A DNA stretch of 64,000 nt from Bin87 sp965116565 (GCA_965116565.1 OZ220699.1:1860001-1924000); one strand, 5' to 3'; shown: positions 25,280-34,966, counted from the first letter of the stretch. Notes: generated by a model from the sequence alone, not told the origin. Numbers and translations are program-made.

Positions 25280-26629
25280 CTACACCGGCGGTTTCAAATC
25301 AGCGCTGATGACCTGCTCGCACCACCTCGCAGCCGATAGCAGGCTCGATTCGGCGAAGGGCGATGCCACCAACTGGATGCCAAATGGCAGGCCGGATTCC
25401 GCCAGACCCGACGGTAGAGAAATCGCAGGCAAGCCGCACGACGTCCACGGTCCCTGGAAAGCCGGGTCTCCCGTGTTGGTCCGGTCTGCCTGGGCGGGCG
25501 CCGGGGTCGCGGGTGTGAGTAGCACGTCGCACCGGCGCGACAATTGGTTCATGTCGTCGATGAACCGCCGGCGGCGTTCCAGCGCGCGCGAATATACGAT
25601 GCCGTCCGTCGCAAGTCCCTCGGCGAGCATGGCGCGCAGTTTGGGTTGATAGTCCTCGGCCTGCTCCCGATACATTGGCTCGTGGAACGAGGCCGCCTCG
25701 ACCGCCATGATCAAGAGTTGCTCGGCAAACGCGGTGTCGATGCTGTCTGGCATTGGCAGTTCTTCGATTTCCGCTCCATCCTGCGCCAACGTTCTCACTA
25801 TGCCGTCGAGATGCCGGCGGGTTTCGGCGTCGGCGTTTTCGTAGAAATACCTGCGCAGCAAGCCGATACGTGGGGGACGGGGATCCTGGACTGCCGACAG
25901 GTAATCGTCCACGGGCTCCCGCGAGGAGACCGGGTCGGAGGCGTCCGGTCCAGCCGTCACCTGCAGGAACAACGCGGCATCCTCAACGGACCGAACCAGC
26001 CAGCCCACCGTGTCCAGATTCCAACTTACCGGCACCACACCGTATCGGCTGACGCGACCAAAGGTTGGTTTGAAACCCACCACTCCGTTGTACGCAGCCG
26101 GCCGCAAAACAGACCCGACCGTCTGCGAGCCCAGCGCTGCCGGACACATCCGCGCGGCCACGGCCACCGCCGAACCGCTGCTGCTGCCACCGGGAGTGTG
26201 CGCGGCGTTCCACGGATTGAACGTCGGCGATGGGTCCAGACAAGCGAACTCAGTGGTCACTGACTTCCCCAGCATCAACGCGCCGGCCCGTTTCAGTGAG
26301 GTCAAGGATGCTGCGTCGTACTCGGGGACAAAATCCTTGTAAACCTCGCTGCCAGCCCTGGTGGGAATTCCCGCGGTGTAGTAAATGTCCTTGACACCGA
26401 TGGGCACGCCGTGCAGGGGGCCGAGGGGGCGTCGATTGGCAACCGCGTCGTCAGCGGCCTGTGCGTCGGACAGGACCTGCTCCCGGTCGATGTACACCCA
26501 GGCTTTGAGACGGTCGTCCAGGGCGTCGATGCGGGCCAGGCACGACTCGACCAGTGCGGTCGCTGTGATTTTCCGGTCGGCGATCGCCCGCGCTGCTTCC
26601 GCCGCTGTGAGTTCTTGAAGGTTGGGCAT
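25280..26629 (-). CDS. Amidase signature family protein
   Basis: A 449-residue amidase-signature hydrolase. The catalytic triad is visible: the lysine in GVKDIYYT (about residue 85), the cis-serine in GGSSSGSAVAVAA and the nucleophile serine in GSQTVGSVLRPAAYNG. The latter has QTVGS in place of the DTGGS of GatA-like members, a variant also seen in other amidases. It cleaves C-N bonds of an unidentified amide. ATG 26629 is chosen because GGAGG lies eight bases upstream; an in-frame start at 26668 does not have that. A second amidase is 327 bases upstream on the same strand. Confidence 0.85.
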   Translation of the reverse strand: MPNLQELTAAEAARAIADRKITATALVESCLARIDALDDRLKAWVYIDREQVLSDAQAADDAVANRRPLGPLHGVPIGVKDIYYTAGIPTRAGSEVYKDFVPEYDAASLTSLKRAGALMLGKSVTTEFACLDPSPTFNPWNAAHTPGGSSSGSAVAVAARMCPAALGSQTVGSVLRPAAYNGVVGFKPTFGRVSRYGVVPVSWNLDTVGWLVRSVEDAALFLQVTAGPDASDPVSSREPVDDYLSAVQDPRPPRIGLLRRYFYENADAETRRHLDGIVRTLAQDGAEIEELPMPDSIDTAFAEQLLIMAVEAASFHEPMYREQAEDYQPKLRAMLAEGLATDGIVYSRALERRRRFIDDMNQLSRRCDVLLTPATPAPAQADRTNTGDPAFQGPWTSCGLPAISLPSGLAESGLPFGIQLVASPFAESSLLSAARWCEQVISADLKPPV

Positions 26630-26956
26630 GGTCGGCGACCTCCTTGGATCGGACGGGAAGGAATCCACGGCATCTCCGTCGGTGGGACACCGGGTCGGTC
26701 GGCTCCCGGCAGCAGCATCGGCTGCAGTGGCGGGATCGGAGTTACGGGCCCTCCGGATTTTTGACTGCGGAAAGGTGTCGCGGGTTTGAAAATGTGCAAG
26801 ATTCTTCCACCAGGATCTCCGTGAGCTTTAGCCTCCCGGAGATTGCTGCCTAGTTTCTGGACCGATTTGGTCGTTGGGACCTCAATCATCCAACGGACCA
26901 ATCTATACAGCAGGTAAAGTTGGACGATCCCAACGAGGAAGTGCCAGAGAATCGCT
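26630..26956. other. Spacer between the two amidase genes
   Basis: No supported gene. A minus-strand frame passes through (overlapping the end of the upstream amidase and the start of the downstream one) and would encode one hydrophobic helix (AILWHFLVGIVQLYLLYRLV), but it has no ribosome site and runs out of frame into both neighbours. GGATCTCCGTGAGC and GCCTCCCGGAGATTGC form an imperfect dyad near 26813-26845 that may be a terminator for the upstream operon. Confidence 0.4.
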
Positions 26957-28381
26957 CTATACCCCCGGCGGCCGCCTGCCTCCCCATTGCGTTGCCTGTT
27001 CATAGGCGTACGCCAGGCGGAACAGCGTCGTTTCGTCGAAAGCATTCCCCGCGATCTGCAAGCCGATGGGAAGACCCGAACCGGTGAAACCGCAGTTGAT
27101 GGACAGGGCTGGCAAGTTCGCGAGGTTGAAAGGAGCCGTGAACCCTCTGCGACCCTTGAATCCCGCAATGACGTCCTCCTTCGTGCCCAGTCCGGTGGAC
27201 TCCGGTATCAGGGTTGCGGGCACCGACGACGCTGGCATCACCAGCGCGTCCACTTCCTCCAGAGCCGCGAGAATCTGGCGACGCAGCGCTTCACGCAATC
27301 GCATGGACTTCTGGTGCGCGGTCGCCGGTATCACGGCGCCCATCAGCAAACGGACCTGGTTGTTGTGATCCAGTTCCCGCAACCGCTCCGTGGAGATGAT
27401 GTCCCAGTTCAACATCGCGGCATCGCTGCTGATGATCCCGTATGAGATTTCCGATGAGTTGACGATCAACGGTATGGAAACCTCTCGCACCTCCGCTCCC
27501 AGGCCGGCCAGGACTTCCGTTGCCGCGACCACGGCGTCACGCACCTCCGGATCGTTGGCGTCGGTGTGCACGCGCTCGGTGATAACGCCCAGCTTGAGCC
27601 CTCGCACGTTGCCGTCCAGAGCGGCGGCATAGTTAGGCACGGGAACATCCCAGGTTTGCGGATCGTTGGGATCATGGCCGGCGATGGCTTCCAGCGTATT
27701 GGCGCAATCGGTGACCGTGCGAGAAATCGGACCCGCCGTGTCCATGGACCAGCTTGCGCCGAAAACTCCGTGTCGGCTGACCAAGCCGAACGTTGGCCGA
27801 ATGCCGACCAGTCCGCAGAAAGCCGCAGGTCCGCGGATGCTGCCGCCGGTGTCCTCCCCCAGCGAGGTCGCGCAGAGAAACGCCGCGGTTGCCGCGCCCG
27901 ATCCGCTGCTGGAGGTGCCCGGGTTTCGCCTGGTGTCCCACGGGTTGCGAGGCCTTCCGTACGGGTGTCGGAACGCGTCGCCGCTGGCGTATTCGCTCAT
28001 GTTGAGCTTTCCCAGCAAGACTGTGCCCGCGTCCCTGAGGCGGGTCATGATGGTAGCGTCCGTATCGGGAATGTTTTCCGACAGGATGGTCGACCCATTG
28101 GTAGTCGGGATTCCCGCCGTGTCGAACTGGTCCTTCACCGCCACCGGCACCCCGTGGAGCGGGCCGCGACGCTGGCCGGCGGCTATTTCAGCGTCGGCTC
28201 GGCGCGCATCCTCGCGCGCCCGTTCGGCAGTCACGGTGATGTACGACGCGTAATTTCCGTCCAGCCGCTCGATGCGGTCCAGATAAGCCTCCGTTGCTTC
28301 GGCAGAGGAGATTTCCCCGGCGGCGATTTTCTCGCCCAGATCCGTCGCAGACAGGTAGCAAAGGTCACTGTCAGCCATCAT
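26957..28381 (-). CDS. Amidase, AtzE/GatA-like
   Basis: A 474-residue amidase-signature enzyme with the complete triad: lysine in GVPVAVKDQFDT, cis-serine in PGTSSSGSGAATAA, nucleophile serine in LGEDTGGSIRGPAAF. Its ATG overlaps the TAA of the preceding small gene by one base (TAATG), so translation is coupled. The small gene is GatC-like. A paired amidase plus GatC-like subunit outside gatCAB is known for AtzE-AtzG (carboxybiuret hydrolysis). That supports a catabolic complex rather than tRNA amidation. No gatB is nearby. Confidence 0.85.
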   Translation of the reverse strand: MMADSDLCYLSATDLGEKIAAGEISSAEATEAYLDRIERLDGNYASYITVTAERAREDARRADAEIAAGQRRGPLHGVPVAVKDQFDTAGIPTTNGSTILSENIPDTDATIMTRLRDAGTVLLGKLNMSEYASGDAFRHPYGRPRNPWDTRRNPGTSSSGSGAATAAFLCATSLGEDTGGSIRGPAAFCGLVGIRPTFGLVSRHGVFGASWSMDTAGPISRTVTDCANTLEAIAGHDPNDPQTWDVPVPNYAAALDGNVRGLKLGVITERVHTDANDPEVRDAVVAATEVLAGLGAEVREVSIPLIVNSSEISYGIISSDAAMLNWDIISTERLRELDHNNQVRLLMGAVIPATAHQKSMRLREALRRQILAALEEVDALVMPASSVPATLIPESTGLGTKEDVIAGFKGRRGFTAPFNLANLPALSINCGFTGSGLPIGLQIAGNAFDETTLFRLAYAYEQATQWGGRRPPGV

Positions 28382-28581
28382 TAAGCCTCCTGCTTTCGCG
28401 CTGTCGCCGAGACGATTATCGGCAGCGGTTGAATGTCTGCCACGTCGGGCTCCTCAATGGCCGCCAGAGCTTCCAACAAACCGTTCAAGGACTCTCGCAC
28501 CTCGGTGATCAAATCGTCCGGAATTTCGATGCTGGAGGCTTTCGCCATTGCCTGCACATCCGCGTCGGTTAAATCCGCCAT
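28381..28581 (-). CDS. GatC/AtzG-like small amidase subunit
   Basis: A 66-residue helical protein from ATG 28581 (GGAGGTGCAGT upstream). The pattern, two amphipathic helices (VQAMAKASSIEIPDDLITEVRESLNGLLEAL) and a short extended tail ending in a conserved-looking ADIQPLPI, is that of GatC and of the DUF4089/AtzG proteins that wrap around an amidase subunit. It is shorter than true GatC (~95). Its stop overlaps the amidase start. Expected role: stabilising or directing the amidase. Confidence 0.7.
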   Translation of the reverse strand: MADLTDADVQAMAKASSIEIPDDLITEVRESLNGLLEALAAIEEPDVADIQPLPIIVSATARKQEA

Positions 28582-28882
28582 ACTGCACCTCCCTGGGCTT
28601 CCAAAGCGAGACCCGGCCAGCGCCTCCGGCCGGTCGCTGCAATTTTGTCGATTGCCCAAAGCCGTTGTCAACAGTAATTACATCGGGCTGCGTCCATGTT
28701 TGCTCGCCAGGCCCCTGCACTGCTGCGGCTTGCTCTGCTCAAATACGAGAAAAACACGGCCGTAAAAAGGCGAAACTCGGGCGAAAACTCCGAATGCCAC
28801 CGCTGATTCTACTCCCGGCGAGAATGCGGTTATGCTAAAATCTCTATTCAATCGGTTGCGGTGCGTTTGAGGAGGGGTAACC
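28582..28882. other. Divergent control region between the AtzG-like gene and metG
   Basis: No gene. The minus-strand promoter is listed separately. On the plus side, TATGCTAAAAT at 28831-28841 is a plausible -10 region for metG, without a clear -35. GCGCCTCCGGCCGGTCGC near 28620-28637 is a partial dyad. Confidence 0.45.
28642..28671 (-). promoter_or_regulatory. Sigma70-type promoter for the AtzG-like/amidase operon
   Basis: On the minus strand, TTGACA is followed after 18 bases by CAAAAT. The AtzG-like start lies about 60 bases downstream. Confidence 0.45.
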
Positions 28883-30568
28883 TTGCCCGAGCGAATATTC
28901 ATAGGTGTCGCTTGGCCGTATGCCAACGGCCCCCTGCACATGGGACATATCGCCGGCTGCTATTTGGCCGCCGATATTTTTGCCCGCTACCACCGCGTGA
29001 AGGGCAACGATGTGCTCATGGTGTCCGGTTCCGATGCCCACGGCACGCCGATCACCATCAGGGCTGACCAGGAAGGCGTCGAACCCGACGTCATCCTCGA
29101 ACGCTACCACGCGCAATTCCTCGACACCTGGGAGCGGCTGGGGATCTCCTTCGACCTGTTCACCACCACCCATACCGAAAATCATCGCCGAGTGGTGCAG
29201 GACATCTTCCGGCGCCTCCAGGAACAGGGCTACATCTACGCTGACACCATGCTGCTGGCCTACTGCGCCGGTTGCACTCGATTTCTGCCGGACCGCTACG
29301 TCGAAGGCGTTTGCCCTCATTGCCGCAACGAACGCGCCCGGGGCGACCAGTGCGACGCCTGCGGCCACACTCTCGATCCCATTGAATTGGTCGAGCCGCG
29401 CTGCAGCATCTGCGCGAACACCCCTGACTTCCGGGACTCCGAGCATTTCTTCCTGCGCCTGTCGGCCTTTGAACAGCCGCTCCTGGACTGGATTGGTGAC
29501 AAATATCATTGGCGGCCCAATGTTGCCAATTCCACCCGCGGTTTCCTGCAGGGTGGTTTGAAGGACCGGGCCATCACTCGCGACCTCACCTGGGGAGTGC
29601 CGCTGCCTCTGGATGGCTACGAAGAGAAGCGCATCTACGTTTGGTTCGAAGCCGTGATCGGATACCTGTCCGCTGCGGTCGAATGGGCGGAGCAAAACGG
29701 AACACCCTCGGCCTGGGAGGACTACTGGAAGGACGAAAACACGAAGGCCTACTATTTCATCGGCAAGGACAACATCCCCTTCCACAGCATCATCTGGCCG
29801 GCGATGATCATGGCTTATGGGGACCTCAATCTCCCCTACGACGTGCCGGCCAACGAGTTCCTCAGCCTGGAGAGCCGGAAGTTCTCCACCAGCCAGAACT
29901 GGGCGGTCTGGGTGCCCGATTATCTTGACCGGTACGATCCCGACCCGTTGCGTTATCTCCTATCCATAAACATGCCGGAGACCGGCGACACCGATTTCAG
30001 CTGGACGGAATTCGTACGCCGCAACAATGACGAACTGGTCGCTACCTACGGCAACCTCGTCAACCGGGTCCTGCGTTTCACTTACCGTAATTTCGACGGG
30101 CAGGTACCCCTCGACGCCGCGCCGCCCCAAGACGCCGAGGCTGCTTTGCTGGAATCTGCGCGGCAGGCGATGGCCGACGTGGACGATTGTCTGGCGCACA
30201 CACGCTTCAGGGCCGGCATCAGCCGCGCCTTCGCCCTGGCGCAGGAAACCAACCGGTATCTGGATTCGCAAGCGCCCTGGCAGTCCATCAAAACGGATCG
30301 CGCCGATGCCGGCCGGTCGTTGGGCACGGCGATACAGGTACTGAATTGCCTCAAGGTGATTCTGGCCCCCTACCTGCCTTTTACCAGCCAGAAGCTCCAC
30401 GGGTTCCTGGGATTTGACGGAGACGTATCCGCAGAACCGTGGGACTTCGAAACCCTGGTCAGCAATATTCGACCGGGCGCGCGTTTGCGCAATCCGTCGG
30501 CGCTGTACACCAAGCTCGACACCGCGGTTGCGGAGCAGGAAGCCGAACAACTCGGCGTTCCCGCCTGA
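28883..30568 (+). CDS. metG: Methionyl-tRNA synthetase
   Basis: A class I synthetase of 561 residues. The HIGH-type motif is PYANGPLHMGH (12-22); the KMSKS loop is KFSTS (about residue 333), a variant known in archaeal-type MetRS. A double zinc knuckle is present between residues ~130 and ~175 (CAGC, CPHC, CDAC, CSIC). The catalytic domain and the helical anticodon-binding domain are complete; the C-terminal tRNA-binding (Trbp111-like) domain is absent. The start is TTG 28883 behind GAGGAGGGG. The polyprenyl synthase starts 26 bases after the stop. Confidence 0.93.
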   Translation: MPERIFIGVAWPYANGPLHMGHIAGCYLAADIFARYHRVKGNDVLMVSGSDAHGTPITIRADQEGVEPDVILERYHAQFLDTWERLGISFDLFTTTHTENHRRVVQDIFRRLQEQGYIYADTMLLAYCAGCTRFLPDRYVEGVCPHCRNERARGDQCDACGHTLDPIELVEPRCSICANTPDFRDSEHFFLRLSAFEQPLLDWIGDKYHWRPNVANSTRGFLQGGLKDRAITRDLTWGVPLPLDGYEEKRIYVWFEAVIGYLSAAVEWAEQNGTPSAWEDYWKDENTKAYYFIGKDNIPFHSIIWPAMIMAYGDLNLPYDVPANEFLSLESRKFSTSQNWAVWVPDYLDRYDPDPLRYLLSINMPETGDTDFSWTEFVRRNNDELVATYGNLVNRVLRFTYRNFDGQVPLDAAPPQDAEAALLESARQAMADVDDCLAHTRFRAGISRAFALAQETNRYLDSQAPWQSIKTDRADAGRSLGTAIQVLNCLKVILAPYLPFTSQKLHGFLGFDGDVSAEPWDFETLVSNIRPGARLRNPSALYTKLDTAVAEQEAEQLGVPA

Positions 30569-30594
30569 TTTTTCATCCCGTTAGGCGGCGCGAA

Positions 30595-31593
30595 GTGGTC
30601 ACCGGGCTGGATCTGAAAACCGTTTCGATCTACGCCCCGGTGGCGGACCAATTGGCCCAGGTGGAGCACCAACTCCGCCAACTTTGCCAAACTGATATCG
30701 CCGACCTGGACCCTCTGCTGGATTACGCGCTGCGTTCGGGCGGCAAGCGCGTCCGCCCTGCCCTGACTCTGCTGGCTGCCGAGTTTCATCCTCATGATGT
30801 CAGCCGATCCCAGATCATGGCCGCCGCCGTGGAACTCCTGCACCTGGCGACCCTTATTCACGATGACACGGTGGACAACGCCGGCATGCGGCGCGGCAAG
30901 CCCACCATCAACAAGCTATACGGCAATCACGTCGCCGTCTTGTTGGGCGATTACCTTTTTGCCACCTCTGCCACGTTCGTCTGCGACACCGGCGTTATCA
31001 GGGTAATCCGGCGGTTCTCAGAAACCATCATGGAATTGGCCAGTGGGCAGTTGATCGAGTTTTTCACCACCTTCGATTCTCAAAAAGCCCGCCGACTTTA
31101 CGACGAGCGGATTTACCGTAAAACCGCGTCATTGTTCTGCACGTCTGCGGAGTCGGGCGCGATTTTGGGTAACGCCAACGAGCGCGAGGTTGAGGCGCTG
31201 CGCCGTTACGGTCATAACATTGGCATGGCTTTCCAGATCGTCGATGACCTGCTCGACGTACAGGGGGATGCCGCGGAAATCGGCAAACCCGTAGGCAACG
31301 ATTTGTTGCAGGGGGTGCTCACGCTGCCCAGCATCATGCTTATGGAACGTTACCCTGACGATCAGCCAATCGAGGCTCTGTTCAGGGCCATAAAAGCCGG
31401 CGACGGAGACACGGACGGTTTGCTTGAGAGATCTCTGGAGATGATCAACGACTCCGACATCATACCCGATTGCTTCGCCACCATCAGGGACTACTGTTCC
31501 GTCGCTGCCGGAGCGTTGGATGAACTGCCGGACTGTCCGTCTCGACGCTCCCTGCTCCAGATGGTCGACTACATTCGGGAACGCTCGCGTTAG
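30595..31593 (+). CDS. Polyprenyl diphosphate synthase (hepta/octaprenyl type)
   Basis: A 332-residue trans-prenyltransferase that makes a long-chain polyprenyl diphosphate, most likely the quinone side chain. The two aspartate-rich motifs are HDDTVD (about 90) and DDLLD (about 218), with GGKRVRPAL near residue 44 for binding isopentenyl diphosphate. GTG 30595 is preferred: it is next to the natural beginning of the fold and has AGGCGG upstream, while the frame itself is open further into metG. Its 3' end overlaps the convergent amidohydrolase by four bases. Confidence 0.88.
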   Translation: MVTGLDLKTVSIYAPVADQLAQVEHQLRQLCQTDIADLDPLLDYALRSGGKRVRPALTLLAAEFHPHDVSRSQIMAAAVELLHLATLIHDDTVDNAGMRRGKPTINKLYGNHVAVLLGDYLFATSATFVCDTGVIRVIRRFSETIMELASGQLIEFFTTFDSQKARRLYDERIYRKTASLFCTSAESGAILGNANEREVEALRRYGHNIGMAFQIVDDLLDVQGDAAEIGKPVGNDLLQGVLTLPSIMLMERYPDDQPIEALFRAIKAGDGDTDGLLERSLEMINDSDIIPDCFATIRDYCSVAAGALDELPDCPSRRSLLQMVDYIRERSR

Positions 31594-33089
31594 ACGCCAT
31601 CCCGCCACACCACGCGCCCATCGACCAGCGTCAACACCGACCGGATCTCCGGCAGGTTTTCCACAGGAATGGCGAATGGATCGGGTTCGACGAGGGTGAG
31701 ATCCGCCGGCTGATTCGGGATGACACGGTTTCCGCCGACGTGCTTGTGCAGCGCGGCAGCCACCGAAGGCAGCCCGAGCCCGCCGATCTTGTTGCCTTTC
31801 GAGGTATGCCGTTGGACAGCCGCCGCCAACGCTGCCCAGGGGTTTGGTTCAATCACCGGGGCGTCGGAACCGACCGCTACGGGAACGCCCAAATCGTCCA
31901 ACGCCCCTGCCGGATACAGGTGGGGAAGCAAATCCTCTGAAACCGTCTGCCGATAGCGCTCACCATCGTAGTAAAGGAAACCGGTGTTGAGCACCGCTTT
32001 GGCCCCGGATGAGGCCACCGTCTCTGCCACGTCCGGCGGGCACTCTGCGCAGTGCTCGATGCGGTCCTGCCCAACGGGCGACGGATGATCGGCAATCGCC
32101 AGCGCCGATGCGACGACCGCCTCCCGTTCCACCGCGTGAATCGCGACCGGGAAGCCCGAATCGTGTGCGGTTCTCACCATATTGGACAGCGCATCAAAGT
32201 CCGGTTGCAAACCTCCTGAGGATGCGGTCAACATAATCTTGGCGTGCCCCAGCGTCAGGAACGCGTTGCGGCATTCTGCTCCGTACTTCAATCCGGCATT
32301 TCGGAACTCGTCCAGCCGCCGCGCGCCCGCCATCATGGTCACTCGCAGCGGAATCACCCCGCCTGCGGCGAGCGACTGGAACGCCTGCCATCGTTTTATT
32401 CCGTTGTCGGCGCCCGCGTCTGTAATCCCGGTGACCCCGTACCGCAAAAGTTCCTGGACAACGCCACGAACCGCGGAGCGTAACTCCCCGGTTTCAGCCC
32501 GAGACCCGATCCTTTGGCGCAGCCAATCGTCCATGTCCAGCAACAGTCCGGTGGGTTCGCCGTGCGCATCACGAATGATGGCGCCGCCGGGTGGGTCGCC
32601 TGTTCCCGCTGTGATCCCGGCTAACGCGAGTGCGGCGCTGTTGAGTACGGTAGCGTGTCCGGAACGGTGGTCCACCCGCACGGGAAAGCTACCGGACACT
32701 CCATCCAGATCGTATCGGGTGAGGTGCCTCCCGAGGCCAACGGGAGAATCGTCGTAGCCATTGCCGCGGATCCAGCCGTCGGCCCTGGGCGATGACGCCC
32801 GCAACGCATCCACGACCGCTGCGACTGTGGGGGTCGCCGTGAGACGGCAGTCCACAGCCGCCCGTGCGGATGCCGCGCCAAACAGATGAATGTGCTCGTC
32901 AACGATACCGGGGATTACCGTGCCACCCGAGCAGTCTATGACCTCAGTACCCGGACCTGCCGTGCACATGATGCCCGCGCCCCGTCCGGTCGCCAGAATG
33001 ACTCCGTTGGCGACCGCGACTGCGGTTACCGCCGAACCGGCGCCGAAAACGCGGGCGTTTCGCAGGATAATGTCAGGAGCGTCCAACAC
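31590..33089 (-). CDS. Amidohydrolase (YtcJ-like, Amidohydro_3)
   Basis: A 499-residue metal-dependent hydrolase of the YtcJ branch. Metal-binding positions are HIH (66, 68) in GIVDEHIHLF, His in DRIEHCAECP and Asp in VGSDAPV. The SGHATVLNSAAL block is typical of this branch. Members hydrolyse amides and related C-N bonds; no substrate can be named. The N-terminal beta-sandwich part and the C-terminal beta-strands that close it are both present. GTG 33089 is the likely start. Confidence 0.85.
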   Translation of the reverse strand: MLDAPDIILRNARVFGAGSAVTAVAVANGVILATGRGAGIMCTAGPGTEVIDCSGGTVIPGIVDEHIHLFGAASARAAVDCRLTATPTVAAVVDALRASSPRADGWIRGNGYDDSPVGLGRHLTRYDLDGVSGSFPVRVDHRSGHATVLNSAALALAGITAGTGDPPGGAIIRDAHGEPTGLLLDMDDWLRQRIGSRAETGELRSAVRGVVQELLRYGVTGITDAGADNGIKRWQAFQSLAAGGVIPLRVTMMAGARRLDEFRNAGLKYGAECRNAFLTLGHAKIMLTASSGGLQPDFDALSNMVRTAHDSGFPVAIHAVEREAVVASALAIADHPSPVGQDRIEHCAECPPDVAETVASSGAKAVLNTGFLYYDGERYRQTVSEDLLPHLYPAGALDDLGVPVAVGSDAPVIEPNPWAALAAAVQRHTSKGNKIGGLGLPSVAAALHKHVGGNRVIPNQPADLTLVEPDPFAIPVENLPEIRSVLTLVDGRVVWRDGV

Positions 33090-33134
33090 GGGAGGCAGAG
33101 CAGGCCTGTTTCAAGGTTGGGTGAGGCCCGATGC

Positions 33135-33140
33135 TATAAT
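33135..33140 (+). promoter_or_regulatory. Putative -10 box (TATAAT) for the MBL-fold/HAD gene pair
   Basis: TATAAT lies 53 bases before ATG 33193. No good -35 is seen at the right distance. Confidence 0.4.
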
Positions 33141-33192
33141 CGGCCCCGCTCAATGTATCAGATCAACCAACCGCGCATTTCAGGAGGGAGCC

Positions 33193-33996
33193 ATGCCGGA
33201 ATTGGAAATCATCATGGGCGGCTACTCGATCAACACCGACCAGACCAGGTTGGGCCTTTGTACCGTCACCCTGATCCGCGGCGAGGTCCTGTCCATCGTG
33301 GACGTGGCTCACTTCGGGCGTCGCAACATGCTCGTCGACCAGTTGGAGGCCAACGGTATATCCACCGACGACATTGGCCGCGTCATTCTGACCCACGCCC
33401 ACTGGGATCACTCGCAAAATACCGACCTGTTCCCGAACGCCGAAATCGTGATCCACGCTGACGAACTGGAATACAGCAGGAACCCCCGGCCCGGAGATCT
33501 GGCTACCGCGCGTTACTTCGCCAACACGCTGCTGGACCAGAACGTTCGCACCGTGAGCGGCGAAACCGAGTTGGAACCGGGTGTCCGTCTGATTGAAACC
33601 CCCGGCCATACGCGCGGCCACGTCAGCGTCGTGGTTGATACGGCGGGCGGCGCCGTGTGCGTGGGCGGCGACGCCATGTCCGACGCCGGCGCAATCGGTC
33701 GAGGCACGCCGGCCATCGTGTTCTGGAGCGAGGCCGACGCCCGCGCCAGTATCCAGAAAATCGTGGCCGCCGCGAATACCATCTACCCCGGACACGATCG
33801 GCCCTTCCGCGTCGAAGCGGACGGCGGCATCACGTATCTGGCGGACTCGCCCACCCTTGAGGTCAGCGGCGTTCTGCACTACGCCAGCGGGGCATTCACC
33901 GTCAATATCGGTCGGGCCGAGCATCCGGGCACCACCGTGATGCCCAGCGCCATAGACTACCAGGGCGGCGGGCACCACCACCCCGGTCATTGCTGA
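33193..33996 (+). CDS. MBL-fold metallo-hydrolase
   Basis: A 267-residue metallo-beta-lactamase-fold hydrolase. The metal motif is THAHWDH (His68, His70, Asp72, His73), with PGHTRGH and YPGHDRPF supplying the remaining ligands. The layout is close to N-acyl-homoserine-lactonase-like and other small-molecule hydrolases. A C-terminal glyoxalase II-type extension is absent; instead there is a His-rich end (GGGHHHPGHC). The start follows AGGAGGGAGCC. The HAD gene begins four bases after its stop, so the two are co-expressed. Confidence 0.85.
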   Translation: MPELEIIMGGYSINTDQTRLGLCTVTLIRGEVLSIVDVAHFGRRNMLVDQLEANGISTDDIGRVILTHAHWDHSQNTDLFPNAEIVIHADELEYSRNPRPGDLATARYFANTLLDQNVRTVSGETELEPGVRLIETPGHTRGHVSVVVDTAGGAVCVGGDAMSDAGAIGRGTPAIVFWSEADARASIQKIVAAANTIYPGHDRPFRVEADGGITYLADSPTLEVSGVLHYASGAFTVNIGRAEHPGTTVMPSAIDYQGGGHHHPGHC

Positions 33997-34000
33997 GTCC

Positions 34001-34906
34001 ATGCGCGCCGTCGTATTCGATTGGGACCTGACCCTGTGGGATAGCTGGGGTATCCACCTGCGCCTGATGGAGAACACGGCGGCCGAGTTGGGGATGACCG
34101 CTCCCTCCGCCGCGGAAGTAGCCGCGGAGTTTCACCGCCCCTTCCGCCAGCACCTGCTCTGGTTTTTCGGCACCCGGCCCGACGCCGAGGACGAACTGGA
34201 GCAGATCCTGGAAATCTATCTGTCGCGATACGACGGTATGGTCCGGCTGCGCAACTACCTGTTTCCGGGCGTGGCGAGTCTATTGCCCGCGCTGAAGCGC
34301 CGAAACCTCAGCGTGGGCATCCTGTCCGACAAAATTCCCGAATTCGGGCACACCGAGCTGCGGCAGTCCGGGCTCGCTCCGTTCGTTGACTACGCGGATT
34401 TCAAGACGGACGCTCGCCCCTACAAGCCGGCCCCGGACGGGCTGCGCACGGTGTTGAGCGCGCTGAACATCGCGCCGGAGGATGCCATCTACGTGGGCGA
34501 CGGCCCGCAGGATATCGCGTGCGCGCGTACTGTTGGCGCCGCATCCGGCGCGGCCCTGTGGTCCACGATAGACCGGGACGCTACCCTCGGGCAGGGACCG
34601 GATTTCCGACTGTTTCGCCCCCATCAGGTGATTGCCGTGCTCGCTGAGACCGACGGGAGCGGTCCCGATCCCTGGGTGCGACACCTGCCCTGGCCCTGGC
34701 GTCCCGACGCCGACAACCCGCACGACGACCAGGATTCGGCGGCGGTATCAACGGTTGACACTCACGTGGAGCCCGAACGTGCGTCGTGGCAATCCTGGCC
34801 CATGGCAGACCTGTGGAAGGGTCGAACCGCCGAACTCGCCCAGTTGCCGGCCGAGGCCAACCCGGTGGCGCCGCTTTCACTCCGAAACCCGGACCTCGCC
34901 ACCTAG
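34001..34906 (+). CDS. HAD family hydrolase
   Basis: A 301-residue HAD-superfamily phosphatase. Motif I is DWDLT (Asp7, Asp9), motif II the serine in GILSDK, motif III the lysine in YKPAP and motif IV YVGDGPQD. A helical cap lies between motifs I and II as in phosphoglycolate-phosphatase-like members. The last ~75 residues are a Pro/Trp/Asp-rich extension outside the fold, with no recognised domain. It follows the MBL-fold gene by four bases. Confidence 0.85.
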   Translation: MRAVVFDWDLTLWDSWGIHLRLMENTAAELGMTAPSAAEVAAEFHRPFRQHLLWFFGTRPDAEDELEQILEIYLSRYDGMVRLRNYLFPGVASLLPALKRRNLSVGILSDKIPEFGHTELRQSGLAPFVDYADFKTDARPYKPAPDGLRTVLSALNIAPEDAIYVGDGPQDIACARTVGAASGAALWSTIDRDATLGQGPDFRLFRPHQVIAVLAETDGSGPDPWVRHLPWPWRPDADNPHDDQDSAAVSTVDTHVEPERASWQSWPMADLWKGRTAELAQLPAEANPVAPLSLRNPDLAT

Positions 34907-34966
34907 ATCCGGACCCCGCCACCTAGCGCCCGAATCCCGGTGTGTCCCGGCTGAGGCTTGCTCCCC

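Noticed and set aside
26630..27003. Minus-strand frame with one hydrophobic helix between the amidases
   Set aside because: Starts inside the upstream amidase, ends inside the next one in the wrong frame, and has no ribosome site.
28883..30568. KFSTS instead of KMSKS in metG as a sign of inactivity
   Set aside because: This variant is common in archaeal-type MetRS; the remaining motifs and zinc knuckles are complete.
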